Shown piece after piece: positions 38,299 through 47,005 of a DNA stretch of 64,000 nt. Source of the stretch: Desulforhopalus sp. IMCC35007 (GTDB lineage: Bacteria > Desulfobacterota > Desulfobulbia > Desulfobulbales > Desulfocapsaceae); the NCBI RefSeq assembly GCF_005116575.1, contig NZ_SWCN01000004.1, positions 293,965 through 357,964 on the forward strand, in the 5' to 3' direction. Position 1 is the first letter of the stretch, and each line of letters opens with the position of its first letter. The notes beneath the pieces are model-generated. The model did not search any database and was not told where the DNA came from. It was given only the letters and a program-made list of their open reading frames with translations. A program made the translations under genes and the position numbers.

Positions 38299-39225
38299 TC
38301 AAACCAGAACGGGACGGGGTAAAAGCCCGGCACCGCCAATGATCTCTTCTAATTTTTCTTCCCACTCTATCGCCATAACATGCACGCCGGCAACCCCTTC
38401 CACCTCTTTGAGCTCTTCTATCTGTTCGATACACATCTCGATGCCCTTGGCCGCCTGCTTATCTTTCGGCTCTGCAGCAATACGCTCTATCACAGCCTCA
38501 GGTATATCCATGCCGGCCACCATACGGCGCATGAACTTTGCCATCCCTGCTGATTTCAGAGGTGTAACACCTGCCAGAATTTTCACCTTTTCATGCAGGC
38601 CTTCTTTTCTTGCATCTTCCATATACTTCTTAAATTTGTCCATGTTGTAGATACACTGGGTCTGGACAAAATCCGCACCCGCATCAATCTTTAATTTCAG
38701 GCGGGGAACACGAATCTCGAAGGGATCGGCAAAGGGATTTACAGCGCAACCAATAAAGAACTGCGGTGCACCTTCGAGTTTGTCTCCTGAGGGGAAAACA
38801 CCCTCATCACGCATGGTTCTAACCAGATGAATCAGCTGCATAGAGTCGATATCAAAAACATTTTTTGCCTGCGGATCATCACCAAATTTCTGGTGATCTC
38901 CGGAGAGGCAGAGGAGATTGCGCACCCCGAGAGCAGATGCCCCAAGCAGGTCCGACTGCAACGCTATACGGTTTCGGTCGCGTACCACCATCTGAATAAG
39001 GGGCTCTATCCCCTGCTCTTTAATCAGCATACAACCGGCAAGAGAGCTCATCCTCACCATCGCGGTCTGGTTATCCGTAACGTTACAGGCATCCACATGG
39101 CCCCTGACAAAGGCTGCTTTTTTCCGGACAATCTCAGGATCAGCTCCACGGGGTGGCCCACATTCCGCTGTAACTGAAAAATGCCCTGCCGCCAGTACTT
39201 TTTCCAGATTGCTTCCAGATTTCAT
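38299..39225 (-). CDS. metF: Methylene-tetrahydrofolate reductase, MetF
   Basis: Reduces 5,10-methylene- to 5,10-methyl-tetrahydrofolate on a flavin TIM barrel. The 308-residue protein shows AECGPPRGADPE at the amino end, the flavin/folate-binding stretch RDRNRIALQSDLLGASALG and LCLSGDHQ, and FVQTQCIYNMDKF. Its ATG overlaps the metV stop by four bases. In acetogens the MetF-MetV pair associates with HdrABC-MvhD, and the same gene set is present here, so electrons probably flow through that complex. A second MetF-like gene lies at the other end of the cluster. Confidence 0.93.
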   Translation of the reverse strand: MKSGSNLEKVLAAGHFSVTAECGPPRGADPEIVRKKAAFVRGHVDACNVTDNQTAMVRMSSLAGCMLIKEQGIEPLIQMVVRDRNRIALQSDLLGASALGVRNLLCLSGDHQKFGDDPQAKNVFDIDSMQLIHLVRTMRDEGVFPSGDKLEGAPQFFIGCAVNPFADPFEIRVPRLKLKIDAGADFVQTQCIYNMDKFKKYMEDARKEGLHEKVKILAGVTPLKSAGMAKFMRRMVAGMDIPEAVIERIAAEPKDKQAAKGIEMCIEQIEELKEVEGVAGVHVMAIEWEEKLEEIIGGAGLLPRPVLV

Positions 39226-39890
39226 GAGATCATGTCCTCCCGGATAATTCGGCGTGGTCCGCCATCTCTTGCAGAGCTCCAGCCCTTATAGGGTTTGAGC
39301 TTTCCGTAATTTTCCATCTGCCCCAGGGCCTTCAGCCGGTCTATGATAAGCTGCCAGCCGCATTTAATCTCTTTATCCACCTCACATATTCCCCGGACAG
39401 AACCTCCGCAGGGACCATGAAAGAGGGATTTGGCACAACGGGTGACAGGACAGATTCCTCCGGTGAGATGCAGAACACAGTCTCCACACCCCTGACAGCG
39501 CTCGGCCCATTCTCCTTGTCTTTCTGTTACCCCAAGAAACCCCGTATTGATCCCTGGAAGAAGAGGTGTTGTGGTAAATTTTTCTGCTAAAAATTGGATA
39601 CCTGCGCCACAGGCAATGGAAAGTACCGCCTGATAGTCGCCTACATACGGACGCATTGATTCAACATATTCAGGGTCACATTGGCGCTCAAGACTCACCT
39701 CTTTAATGTTGATCTTATTCCCCGCAGCCTCCCGGGCAAGACGGATGGTTGAGGCAAGCACCTGCACCTCCTTTTCCCCGCCGACCCTGCAAACGGTGAC
39801 ACAACCATGGCAGCCGGCCACAATAATATTATCGTATGGCTCAAGCATCTCCAGAACCTCTTCGATGGGCTTTGGTGTTCCTGTAATCAT
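39222..39890 (-). CDS. metV: MetV, zinc/iron-sulfur partner of MetF
   Basis: A 222-residue protein of the methylene-tetrahydrofolate reductase C-terminal family. Cysteine-rich blocks are AGCHGCVTVC near residue 26, a lone Cys in ERQCDPEYVE and the carboxyl cluster CQGCGDCVLHLTGGICPVT with SLFHGPCGG. These probably bind iron-sulfur clusters and zinc. MetV connects MetF to electron carriers. It overlaps mvhD and metF by four bases each. Confidence 0.9.
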   Translation of the reverse strand: MITGTPKPIEEVLEMLEPYDNIIVAGCHGCVTVCRVGGEKEVQVLASTIRLAREAAGNKINIKEVSLERQCDPEYVESMRPYVGDYQAVLSIACGAGIQFLAEKFTTTPLLPGINTGFLGVTERQGEWAERCQGCGDCVLHLTGGICPVTRCAKSLFHGPCGGSVRGICEVDKEIKCGWQLIIDRLKALGQMENYGKLKPYKGWSSARDGGPRRIIREDMIS

Positions 39891-40354
39891 GTTGCCTCCC
39901 CTTGTACGGCTGTCTGTACTGCTGACTGTGCATTTGTAGAACGAACCAGGTTTATCGGACTGGGGCCGAGGTTTCTCACCTGGTCTACAAACGCATTGGC
40001 GTAGGATGCAAAGCGCTCTCCTTCTCCGGCACTGAGGTTATACATACGTATGCGATCCGGACCGATCTTGATCTGCTCTAAAATTTTATATACCCGCTCA
40101 ACCCGGGCCCTTGCACGAATATTGCCCGAGATATAATGGCAATCTCCTTCCAGGCAGCCGATCACCATCACCCCGTCCGCCCCGTTCTCAAAAGCTGCCA
40201 GCAACAGGGCCTCATCAATTCTTCCGGTACAGGGCAGCATGACAATACTGATTGCCGGTGGATACGCTCTTCTTTCCGAACCTGCCAGGTCCGCTGCAGA
40301 ATAGGCTCAGTGGCGACAGGCGAAAACGATGACATTTGGTGAAAATTCCTTCAT
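39887..40354 (-). CDS. mvhD: MvhD-type electron-transfer subunit, selenoprotein (UGA = Sec16)
   Basis: A 155-residue protein read through an in-frame TGA at 40307-40309. From the ATG at 40354 (AAGGAG site eight bases upstream) the frame gives MKEFSPNVIVFACRH, then TGA, then AYSAADLAGSERR, running on into MLPCTGRIDEALLLAAFENG and VIGCLEGDCHYISGN, the standard MvhD/VhuD core. The TGA replaces the second cysteine of the conserved amino-terminal CxxC, a position known to hold selenocysteine in some MvhD relatives. MvhD carries a [2Fe-2S] cluster and passes electrons to HdrA. It sits 44 bases after hdrA and overlaps metV. A gene caller that stops at TGA would lose the first 38 residues. Confidence 0.9.
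40277..40293 (-). promoter_or_regulatory. Candidate bacterial SECIS hairpin
   Basis: On the minus strand, 13 bases after the TGA, CGGACCT pairs with AGGTTCG around a GGC loop (seven pairs, one G-U). Bacterial selenocysteine insertion needs a hairpin placed just after the UGA inside the coding region, and spacing here fits. Confidence 0.7.
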
Positions 40355-40398
40355 AAGTGAAACTCCTTTACCAACCCCAAAAGCCTTTAGGGGATTAC

Positions 40399-43300
40399 TC
40401 AAGATTGCATCACACTGTACGCCTCAATCTTCGCCCTTATATTTCTATCACCAAAACGACCAAGATGTATTGCCTTTGCTGGGCATTCCGCAACGCAGAT
40501 ACCACACCCCTGACAGAGTGCAGGATTAATCTCGGCCGAGTGCTGATCGTTAATAAACGGTACCCCATAGGGGCAGGCCCGAACACAGGTAAGGCATACG
40601 GCACAGTGCGTCGGGTCCACCGTCGACACGACGCCAGACATCTGCAGTTTTTCTTGGGACAACAGGGTTACAGCCCGGGCCACCGCCGCCTGGGCCTGAA
40701 CGATGGCCTCGCTGCTGCTTTTCGGGCCATGTGCGGTACCTGCCATAAAGAGCCCCTCGCTGGGCAGATCCACAGGACGAAGTTTTGCATGGGCCTCGAT
40801 AAAAAATCCCGCATCATTTCGAGGCACCCTCAGCATGGAAGCCAGGTCCTCTGTGTCTCTTGGCCGCATTCCTGTTGAGAGTACAAGTAGGTCAGGCTGG
40901 AGCTCCACTGGAAAACCGACAGAAGGATCGGTAATCGTAATTTCAATTCCCTCCTCCGTTGCCCTGATCTTTGGAGGATTTTCCCCAGGATCAAACCGAA
41001 TAAAGTTGACTCCAGCCTGGCGTGCAAGGCGGTAATCAATTTCTCCGAGACCATAACAGCGCATATCCCGGTACAACACATCAACCCGGGCATGGGGGAA
41101 CATCTCTTTCAGGTGGAGACTGTTTTTCACCGCGTGGTTACAGCAAACCCTGGAACAATAGGGGAGATACTCTTTGTCTCTTGAACCTGCACACTGCAGC
41201 ATGGTAACCTGAAGATTTTCCCACCCTGCACCACCGCCACCTTCAAGGGCTTGTTCAAAATCCGTTTGGGTTATGACCGTCTCCAGGCTGCCAAGACCAT
41301 AAATCTCAGGTCGGTTTTCCTCAGCGCCGGTGGCGATCAGAATAGCCCCATGCTTTAAGGTTCTGGTGGCTCCGGATGGCATCACTATATCGGTTTCAAA
41401 TGCACCCACAAAGCCTGCCTGCTCCACTACCTCACTGCTGGTAAAAATCCTGATACGCTCATCAACGAGAACCTCTTCAACCAGTTCATCAATAAATGTG
41501 GTGAATTTTCTGCCATCCGGTCCTCTCTGCAGATTACGGAGATGCCCCCCCAGTATCGGCTCTCTTTCCACAAGATAGACCCCAAAACCCTGTTTTGCCG
41601 CCTCCAGGGCCGCGGTCATTCCAGCAACACCACCGCCCACGATGAGCAGGCGGGAATCCACTGAAAACTCAAGTTCTTCAAGCGGTTTTCCCGCTGTTGC
41701 ATTGGCCACCGCCATTCGGGTCAGGCGCTTGGATTTTTCCGTTGCAGCAACCGGGTCGTCGGGATGCACCCAGCTGCATTGATCACGGATATTTGCCATA
41801 TCAAAGTAATATTTGTTGAGCCCCGCCTGTCTCAGCGTTGACTGAAAGAGTGGTTCGTGGGTAGTTGGAGAACAGGCTGAGGTAACGACGCGGTTGAGTC
41901 TGTGTTCTTTAATGATTGAGCGCATCCGTTCCTGGCTATCCTGGGAACAGGTATAGAGAGGATGTTCTGCGTAGACCACTCCGGGAAGCGTCTTCGCGTA
42001 TTCCATCACCGCCTCGACATCGACCACCGAGGCAATATTGGTACCGCAGTGACAGATGAAAACTCCTATTCTGAGTTCATCATCATCAGAAAATACCTGC
42101 TCCTGTGGGAGCTCTTCGACCCTAATCAAATTGCCCCGTGCCCCGGCAAGAGCGGCCGAGGCCGCTTCTGCTGCACCCGACGCCTCACATACCGTTTCCG
42201 GAATATCTTTTGGCCCATTGACAGCACCGCTGACAAACACTCCAGGTCTTGAGGTCGCAAGAGGCGTATAGCCATCGGTTACCGCAAAACCATATTTATC
42301 CAGTTCAATATCAAGGGTGCCTGCCAGATCTTTCACGGCCTGCGGCACCTGAACTCCTACAGAGAGGACCACCATATCAAATTGTTCGATCCTTTTGAGT
42401 CCCGCCGCATCGACATAACGGAGTTCCAGATCCCCCGTGACCGGATCCTCAAAGATTCGGCTAACCATGGCCCGTACAAATCGAACCTTGTGTTCCTTTG
42501 CTCTCTCCACATAGTCATCAAAATTTTTGCCAAAGGATCGCATATCGATATAAAAAATCGTGGGCTCTATGGAGGAGTCATGTTCTCGTGCGATAAACGC
42601 CTCTTTGGTCGCGTACATGCAGCAGACTGAAGAACAGTAATCGCGATCGCAGGAGTGATCTCTTGAGCCGACACACTGAATCCAGGCAATCTTTTTTGGA
42701 TGTTTATTATCTCCAGGTCGTGCAACCGTACCCGATGTTGGCCCTGATGCGGAAAGCAGCCGTTCAAACTCAATGCTGGTGACCACATTTTTATAGTAGC
42801 CATAGCCAAACTCTCCCCTGATTCTTGCATCAAACACTTCAATTCCCGGGGAAAAGATGACGGAGCCAACCTCGATTTCGATTTCTTCCTCTCTAGATTC
42901 ATAGTGGATAGCCCCCACTCCACAGATCGTGGCACAGGTCCCGCAGGCACCGGTGTTAAGATGAACACAACTCTTCTCATCAATCACAGGAACCCGGGGG
43001 ACCGCCTGGGGATAGAGAATATTAATTGGCTTTCGCCCGTTTAAGCCTTCGTTGAAATCATTTTCCAGAAGATGAACACTTTTATTCGTTAGCTTGTCGA
43101 TGGCCAGAAAACCTACAGGACACATGGAAACACATGCTCCGCAGACCTGACAGATGTCTACCCCTGCCTCAATACCTGTTTCAACCATCTTCAGAGCGCC
43201 GATATTCATAACTTTGTCACAGGTGATAACACAAAGACCACAGCGCAGACAATCGCTCTGTCCCTTTGACGCAAACCCTTTTTTGAGCAGTTCAGATCTT

Positions 43301-44037
43301 GCATACAGCGCAGCGCCAATACTTTTATCAAGATCGGCTGCATACGAGACTGTTATTGCCTTAAATTTTTCAGGGCAGGCAACATAACAGGCGCCACAGC
43401 CGGTACATTTGTCCTGGTCAATAGTGGCGACGCTTTTTTTCTCCCACTTGACGGCACCCTGTAGACATGCGTTAAAACATCCTCCACACATGGAGCAGGC
43501 GCTCTCGTCTACAGTAAAGGTCCATTTATAGAGGCTGGTCGGCTGGGGTGAGCCACCTCCGGTTATGGTTTCTTTCACCTTAGCACGGAGTTTTTTCTTT
43601 TTTTCGCCCTCTTCAGGTTGTGGCGGAAAAGTGGATATATGGGTAACCGGGCAGACCAACTCACACAACCCGCATCCGGTACAGGTACCGACATCCACAT
43701 AGCGCGCATGACGAACCACCTTTGCCGTAAAATTTCCAGGCTCCCCGGAAAGCCCCTTCACTTCACTGTGGGTGAGCAGCTCAATATCCCGGTGCCGCCC
43801 AACTTCAACCAGCTTGGGGGAAACGATACACATGGAGCAATCATTGGTTGGAAAGGTTTTATCGAGCTGGGCCATCTTCCCACCAATGGAAGAAGAGCGC
43901 TCCACCAGATAGACCTTGATACCGGAGTTTGCGAGATCAAGCGCTGACTGCATCCCGCTGATCCCGCCACCAATAACCATTACCGCTCCAGTGAGAGAGG
44001 GACCTGGCTGAGGCAGACTTTTGAGGTTTCCTGTCAT
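40399..44037 (-). CDS. hdrA: Double-length heterodisulfide reductase subunit A (HdrA)
   Basis: The flavin- and iron-sulfur-containing hub of the Hdr complex and the site of electron bifurcation in methanogens. The ATG at 44037 has a GGAGGAG site and overlaps hdrB by four bases. The 1212 residues hold two FAD modules: AVMVIGGGISGMQSALDLA near residue 20 and LLIVGGGVAGMTAALEAA near 790, about twice the usual 650-residue length. Ferredoxin-type motifs are numerous: CTGCGLCELVCP, CSMCGGCFNAC, CTGCGACYVACP, CQVCGACVSMCP, and at the end CAVCLTCVRACP with CQGCGICVAECP. It probably arose by fusion of two HdrA copies. It interacts with HdrBC and MvhD encoded on both sides. Confidence 0.93.
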   Translation of the reverse strand: MTGNLKSLPQPGPSLTGAVMVIGGGISGMQSALDLANSGIKVYLVERSSSIGGKMAQLDKTFPTNDCSMCIVSPKLVEVGRHRDIELLTHSEVKGLSGEPGNFTAKVVRHARYVDVGTCTGCGLCELVCPVTHISTFPPQPEEGEKKKKLRAKVKETITGGGSPQPTSLYKWTFTVDESACSMCGGCFNACLQGAVKWEKKSVATIDQDKCTGCGACYVACPEKFKAITVSYAADLDKSIGAALYARSELLKKGFASKGQSDCLRCGLCVITCDKVMNIGALKMVETGIEAGVDICQVCGACVSMCPVGFLAIDKLTNKSVHLLENDFNEGLNGRKPINILYPQAVPRVPVIDEKSCVHLNTGACGTCATICGVGAIHYESREEEIEIEVGSVIFSPGIEVFDARIRGEFGYGYYKNVVTSIEFERLLSASGPTSGTVARPGDNKHPKKIAWIQCVGSRDHSCDRDYCSSVCCMYATKEAFIAREHDSSIEPTIFYIDMRSFGKNFDDYVERAKEHKVRFVRAMVSRIFEDPVTGDLELRYVDAAGLKRIEQFDMVVLSVGVQVPQAVKDLAGTLDIELDKYGFAVTDGYTPLATSRPGVFVSGAVNGPKDIPETVCEASGAAEAASAALAGARGNLIRVEELPQEQVFSDDDELRIGVFICHCGTNIASVVDVEAVMEYAKTLPGVVYAEHPLYTCSQDSQERMRSIIKEHRLNRVVTSACSPTTHEPLFQSTLRQAGLNKYYFDMANIRDQCSWVHPDDPVAATEKSKRLTRMAVANATAGKPLEELEFSVDSRLLIVGGGVAGMTAALEAAKQGFGVYLVEREPILGGHLRNLQRGPDGRKFTTFIDELVEEVLVDERIRIFTSSEVVEQAGFVGAFETDIVMPSGATRTLKHGAILIATGAEENRPEIYGLGSLETVITQTDFEQALEGGGGAGWENLQVTMLQCAGSRDKEYLPYCSRVCCNHAVKNSLHLKEMFPHARVDVLYRDMRCYGLGEIDYRLARQAGVNFIRFDPGENPPKIRATEEGIEITITDPSVGFPVELQPDLLVLSTGMRPRDTEDLASMLRVPRNDAGFFIEAHAKLRPVDLPSEGLFMAGTAHGPKSSSEAIVQAQAAVARAVTLLSQEKLQMSGVVSTVDPTHCAVCLTCVRACPYGVPFINDQHSAEINPALCQGCGICVAECPAKAIHLGRFGDRNIRAKIEAYSVMQS

Positions 44038-44900
44038 AACGACTCCTCCTTTACCGTTGCATTTTCTGCAAGAGTGCCTCTTAGTATCTCTGGAGAGATA
44101 AGATGTGTTTTTTGCTGACTTTCGGGATAATGGCCGCTTATCGCTGCGACAATGAGTTCCGTTGCAAAGAAAACAGGCAAACACACTTCCCCTTCTATTT
44201 TACATACCTGGCGACTTTCCACATTGGCCTGACACATGGGGCAGTCCGTGACGAGGGCTTGGGCCCCCGCTCTTCTTGCAGCAACTGCAATATCTCCCAC
44301 AAGTTTTTCCGTTATATCAGGTCTTGCCATGGTAAGACTTCCGGAACAGCACTCGGTACGATGAGACCAGTCGACCGGGCGTGCCCCCAGAGCGGTCACA
44401 ATCCTCTCCAGGGTATCTGGCATCTCCCAGTTGGGGGCGCCCGTGATATGTGGATTTCTCAAAGACAGACAACCGTAATAACAGGCCAGGGGCAGATCAT
44501 CGAGGCTCCGGGTAATGGCACTGTGGATGGTTTGGAGAATATCTTCTCCTGCCAGAAAACGGGTGATATGGATGATCTCATAGTCAGGAGCGTACTCCTG
44601 CACGTCCCAGCGCAAGGGGTCTGCCCGCAAGGCGCGGTCGGCTGCCTTCAAACGTTGAAAACATGCAGCACAGGGAACCAGAATGTTGTGTCCAAGCTCT
44701 CGTGCTAGAAGTAAATTCCGTATTGGCAGACGCATTCCTACCTCGTGGTCTGTCATATGGGCAGATGATGCGCCACAGCAATTCCAGTCCGGAATATCGA
44801 TAAGTTCAATGTCTAAAGTCAGGCAGACTTCCCTGACCGAATGGTCGTAGTCGAGCGCTGTTCCCTCAAGGGAACAGCCAGGGTAGTAAGATAGTTTCAT
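44034..44900 (-). CDS. hdrB: Heterodisulfide reductase subunit B (HdrB)
   Basis: A 288-residue protein with the two CCG domains that coordinate the non-cubane [4Fe-4S] clusters: DWNCCGASSAHM near residue 42 and TECCSGSLTMAR near 183, with partner cysteines in PCAACFQRL and DCPMCQANVE. It catalyses thiol/disulfide chemistry in methanogens; in bacteria the physiological substrate is uncertain. It overlaps hdrC by four bases and hdrA by four. Confidence 0.93.
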   Translation of the reverse strand: MKLSYYPGCSLEGTALDYDHSVREVCLTLDIELIDIPDWNCCGASSAHMTDHEVGMRLPIRNLLLARELGHNILVPCAACFQRLKAADRALRADPLRWDVQEYAPDYEIIHITRFLAGEDILQTIHSAITRSLDDLPLACYYGCLSLRNPHITGAPNWEMPDTLERIVTALGARPVDWSHRTECCSGSLTMARPDITEKLVGDIAVAARRAGAQALVTDCPMCQANVESRQVCKIEGEVCLPVFFATELIVAAISGHYPESQQKTHLISPEILRGTLAENATVKEESL

Positions 44901-45460
44901 CTGTCATACTCCTTTCCCTTTCCGGAAAAAATATCTTTGATCTCGGTTTTTCCTTTGATGGCATGGGGGCTCAATTTCAATTTTCCCTTTAACAACATCT
45001 GCATGCCCAGTCCCATATCACCGAGGTAGTCTTTTGATCTCAGCTTATAGCCAGCAATCAAGCCAACCTCCCAGGCCCTGCCCCAGCGCCGTATAGAACC
45101 AAGAAAAGATTTATGAAAAGCCGGAACTCTCTGCTGATCAGCAGGCACACCTTTTCTAACCGCCAGTTCTCGGAGTACGTCCATCAGGCCAGGGATATCA
45201 ATATTGTTCGGGCATCTTGTTGCACAGGTTTCACAGGCCGCACACAACCAGATAATGTCGCTTTGCAGTAATTTTTCCTCCTGGCCGTATGCAGCCAGAC
45301 GTACCGCCTGCATTACGCTCATATCGAAATAATCACCTATGGGACAACCGGCAGAGCAGCGGCCACACTGATAACAGGCATGGACATCAACATTTCTCAT
45401 TTCAAGCTTATGGAGAAATTTTCGATTTCTTGTTTTTGGGGAAATAACGGTTTTATCCAT
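44897..45460 (-). CDS. hdrC: Heterodisulfide reductase subunit C (HdrC)
   Basis: A 187-residue iron-sulfur protein with two [4Fe-4S] motifs, CYQCGRCSAGCP near residue 30 and CAACETCATRCP near 75, linking HdrA to HdrB. The ATG overlaps the preceding kinase gene by eight bases, so kinase and Hdr subunits are translationally coupled. Confidence 0.93.
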   Translation of the reverse strand: MDKTVISPKTRNRKFLHKLEMRNVDVHACYQCGRCSAGCPIGDYFDMSVMQAVRLAAYGQEEKLLQSDIIWLCAACETCATRCPNNIDIPGLMDVLRELAVRKGVPADQQRVPAFHKSFLGSIRRWGRAWEVGLIAGYKLRSKDYLGDMGLGMQMLLKGKLKLSPHAIKGKTEIKDIFSGKGKEYDR

Positions 45461-47000
45461 GGCTTTCTCCCATCAATGTTTCCATAACAACGGGAAACCT
45501 GAGACTGAAAGTGGTCCCTTTCTCAGGGGTGGAGGTCACTCGGATTGTGCCCTTATGTTCCTTGACAATGGCATAGGAAACGGACAGTCCAAGCCCTGAT
45601 CCTTCCCCTGTGGCCTTAGTGGAAAAGAAAGGATCGAATATTTTTTCAAGAAGTTCTGGAGGGATTCCGTGCCCTGAATCCTGAATGGTAACCTCAGCAA
45701 GATCTTTATTTGCCCGGACTTTACTGGTAATAACCAGCCTGCCGTTGCCATCCATTGCTTGCGCTGCATTGACTATGATGTTCATAACCACCTGATTAAG
45801 CCTGATCGAGTTGCCATAAATAGTCGGCAAATCCTCGTCGAGGTCAATGACGAAATCAATATTATGAAAGAGAGGCTGGTGCTGCAGGATACTGAGAGTT
45901 TTTCGTATCACCTCGTTGAGATTAGTAGGCTCCATTTCGTAGCTCGTCTGGTGGGAAAACTCCAGGAGATCAGCGACGATAACCTTGCAACGTTCTGCTT
46001 CATGGATAATGGTATCCAGATCACAGGCTACTTTATGTTCATTGCCCAACTCTTCCTTGATCAGGTTGGCGTACAGCATGATTCCTGACATCGGATTATT
46101 AATTTCATGGGCAACACCTGCGGCCAGCCGACCAAGACCGGCCATCTTTTCCGACTGCATCAAAAGTCGCTGGGCCTGCTGCAGGTCTTCTTCCACCTGC
46201 TGGATAGCACGAAGATCAGTGAAGAGACCAAAGGTACCTATTTCCTCGCCCTGATCGTAGATAATCCCCCCGGAAAAACTCACAGGTATATCATGGCCGT
46301 CCTTGTGTTTGACGATCATCTCGTGGCGCAGAAGTTTTCCCTTGCCGCCAAAATGCTTACTGCGCATCCTTTTTTTCAGCTCGTAGGCCACGCCTTCATT
46401 GTAAAGTGCTTTGACGTGAAGGGTCTCTAGATCTTTTTCATCGTAACCGAGAAGAGAGAGAGCCTCTTTGTTAAAGAGCATGATACGGCCCTGCCTATCA
46501 GAGGCAATAATACCATCAACCGAGCTGTCTATCTGGTTCTGAAAGAAACTATTGCGGCGGCGCAGCTCGCCCTCTAAGGTTTTTTGCTGCGTAATGTCTA
46601 TGAGATAGAGAAGATAATAATCTGGACAGGATTCGGGAAAAACTGCAACTGCATCAAGTATGCAAAGGGTGCCATTATGGGAAAACTCAAGTTCATGGCG
46701 TATCTTTAACCCCTTCTTTTTCCCCTGTAGTTTAGCCTGGTCCTGAATGAGTAGAAAAAAATCCCCATGATCCTTGCCAAGGATTTGTTCAAGTGGTGCG
46801 TCCGTCAAATCTCCACAGGACGCCTCTAAAAATCCTCTGGCCGCAGGATTGATGTGGATCAGCCGGTGGTCAGGGGCCACCACGAGAACACCATTCGGAG
46901 TCTGTTCGAGAATGGTATACAGATATTGATAGGGCCCCAATTCTTCCATCAACGATTTTGGGTCCCTATTTGCTGTCGAAACAACAAATGAACTCTTCAC
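45453..47000 (-). CDS. PAS sensor histidine kinase inside the hdr-met operon
   Basis: A soluble 515-residue kinase with a GTG start five bases after the upstream MetF-like gene. It has two PAS domains (about 25-145 and 155-275; the second contains IIASDRQGRIMLFNKEALSL), HisKA with GVAHEINNPMSGIMLYANLI near residue 305 and HATPase with DSGHGIPPELLEKIFDPFFS and GSGLGLSVSYAI. No membrane segment. PAS domains often sense redox or ligands. Its coupling to hdrC and the regulators at the far end suggest it controls the cluster. Confidence 0.9.
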   Translation of the reverse strand: MKSSFVVSTANRDPKSLMEELGPYQYLYTILEQTPNGVLVVAPDHRLIHINPAARGFLEASCGDLTDAPLEQILGKDHGDFFLLIQDQAKLQGKKKGLKIRHELEFSHNGTLCILDAVAVFPESCPDYYLLYLIDITQQKTLEGELRRRNSFFQNQIDSSVDGIIASDRQGRIMLFNKEALSLLGYDEKDLETLHVKALYNEGVAYELKKRMRSKHFGGKGKLLRHEMIVKHKDGHDIPVSFSGGIIYDQGEEIGTFGLFTDLRAIQQVEEDLQQAQRLLMQSEKMAGLGRLAAGVAHEINNPMSGIMLYANLIKEELGNEHKVACDLDTIIHEAERCKVIVADLLEFSHQTSYEMEPTNLNEVIRKTLSILQHQPLFHNIDFVIDLDEDLPTIYGNSIRLNQVVMNIIVNAAQAMDGNGRLVITSKVRANKDLAEVTIQDSGHGIPPELLEKIFDPFFSTKATGEGSGLGLSVSYAIVKEHKGTIRVTSTPEKGTTFSLRFPVVMETLMGESHG

Positions 47001-47005
47001 GTCGA

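Noticed and set aside
39887..40240. MvhD starting at the ATG 40240
   Set aside because: Conserved family sequence continues upstream through the TGA to a start with a proper ribosome site at 40354, so the shorter version is an artefact of reading TGA as stop.
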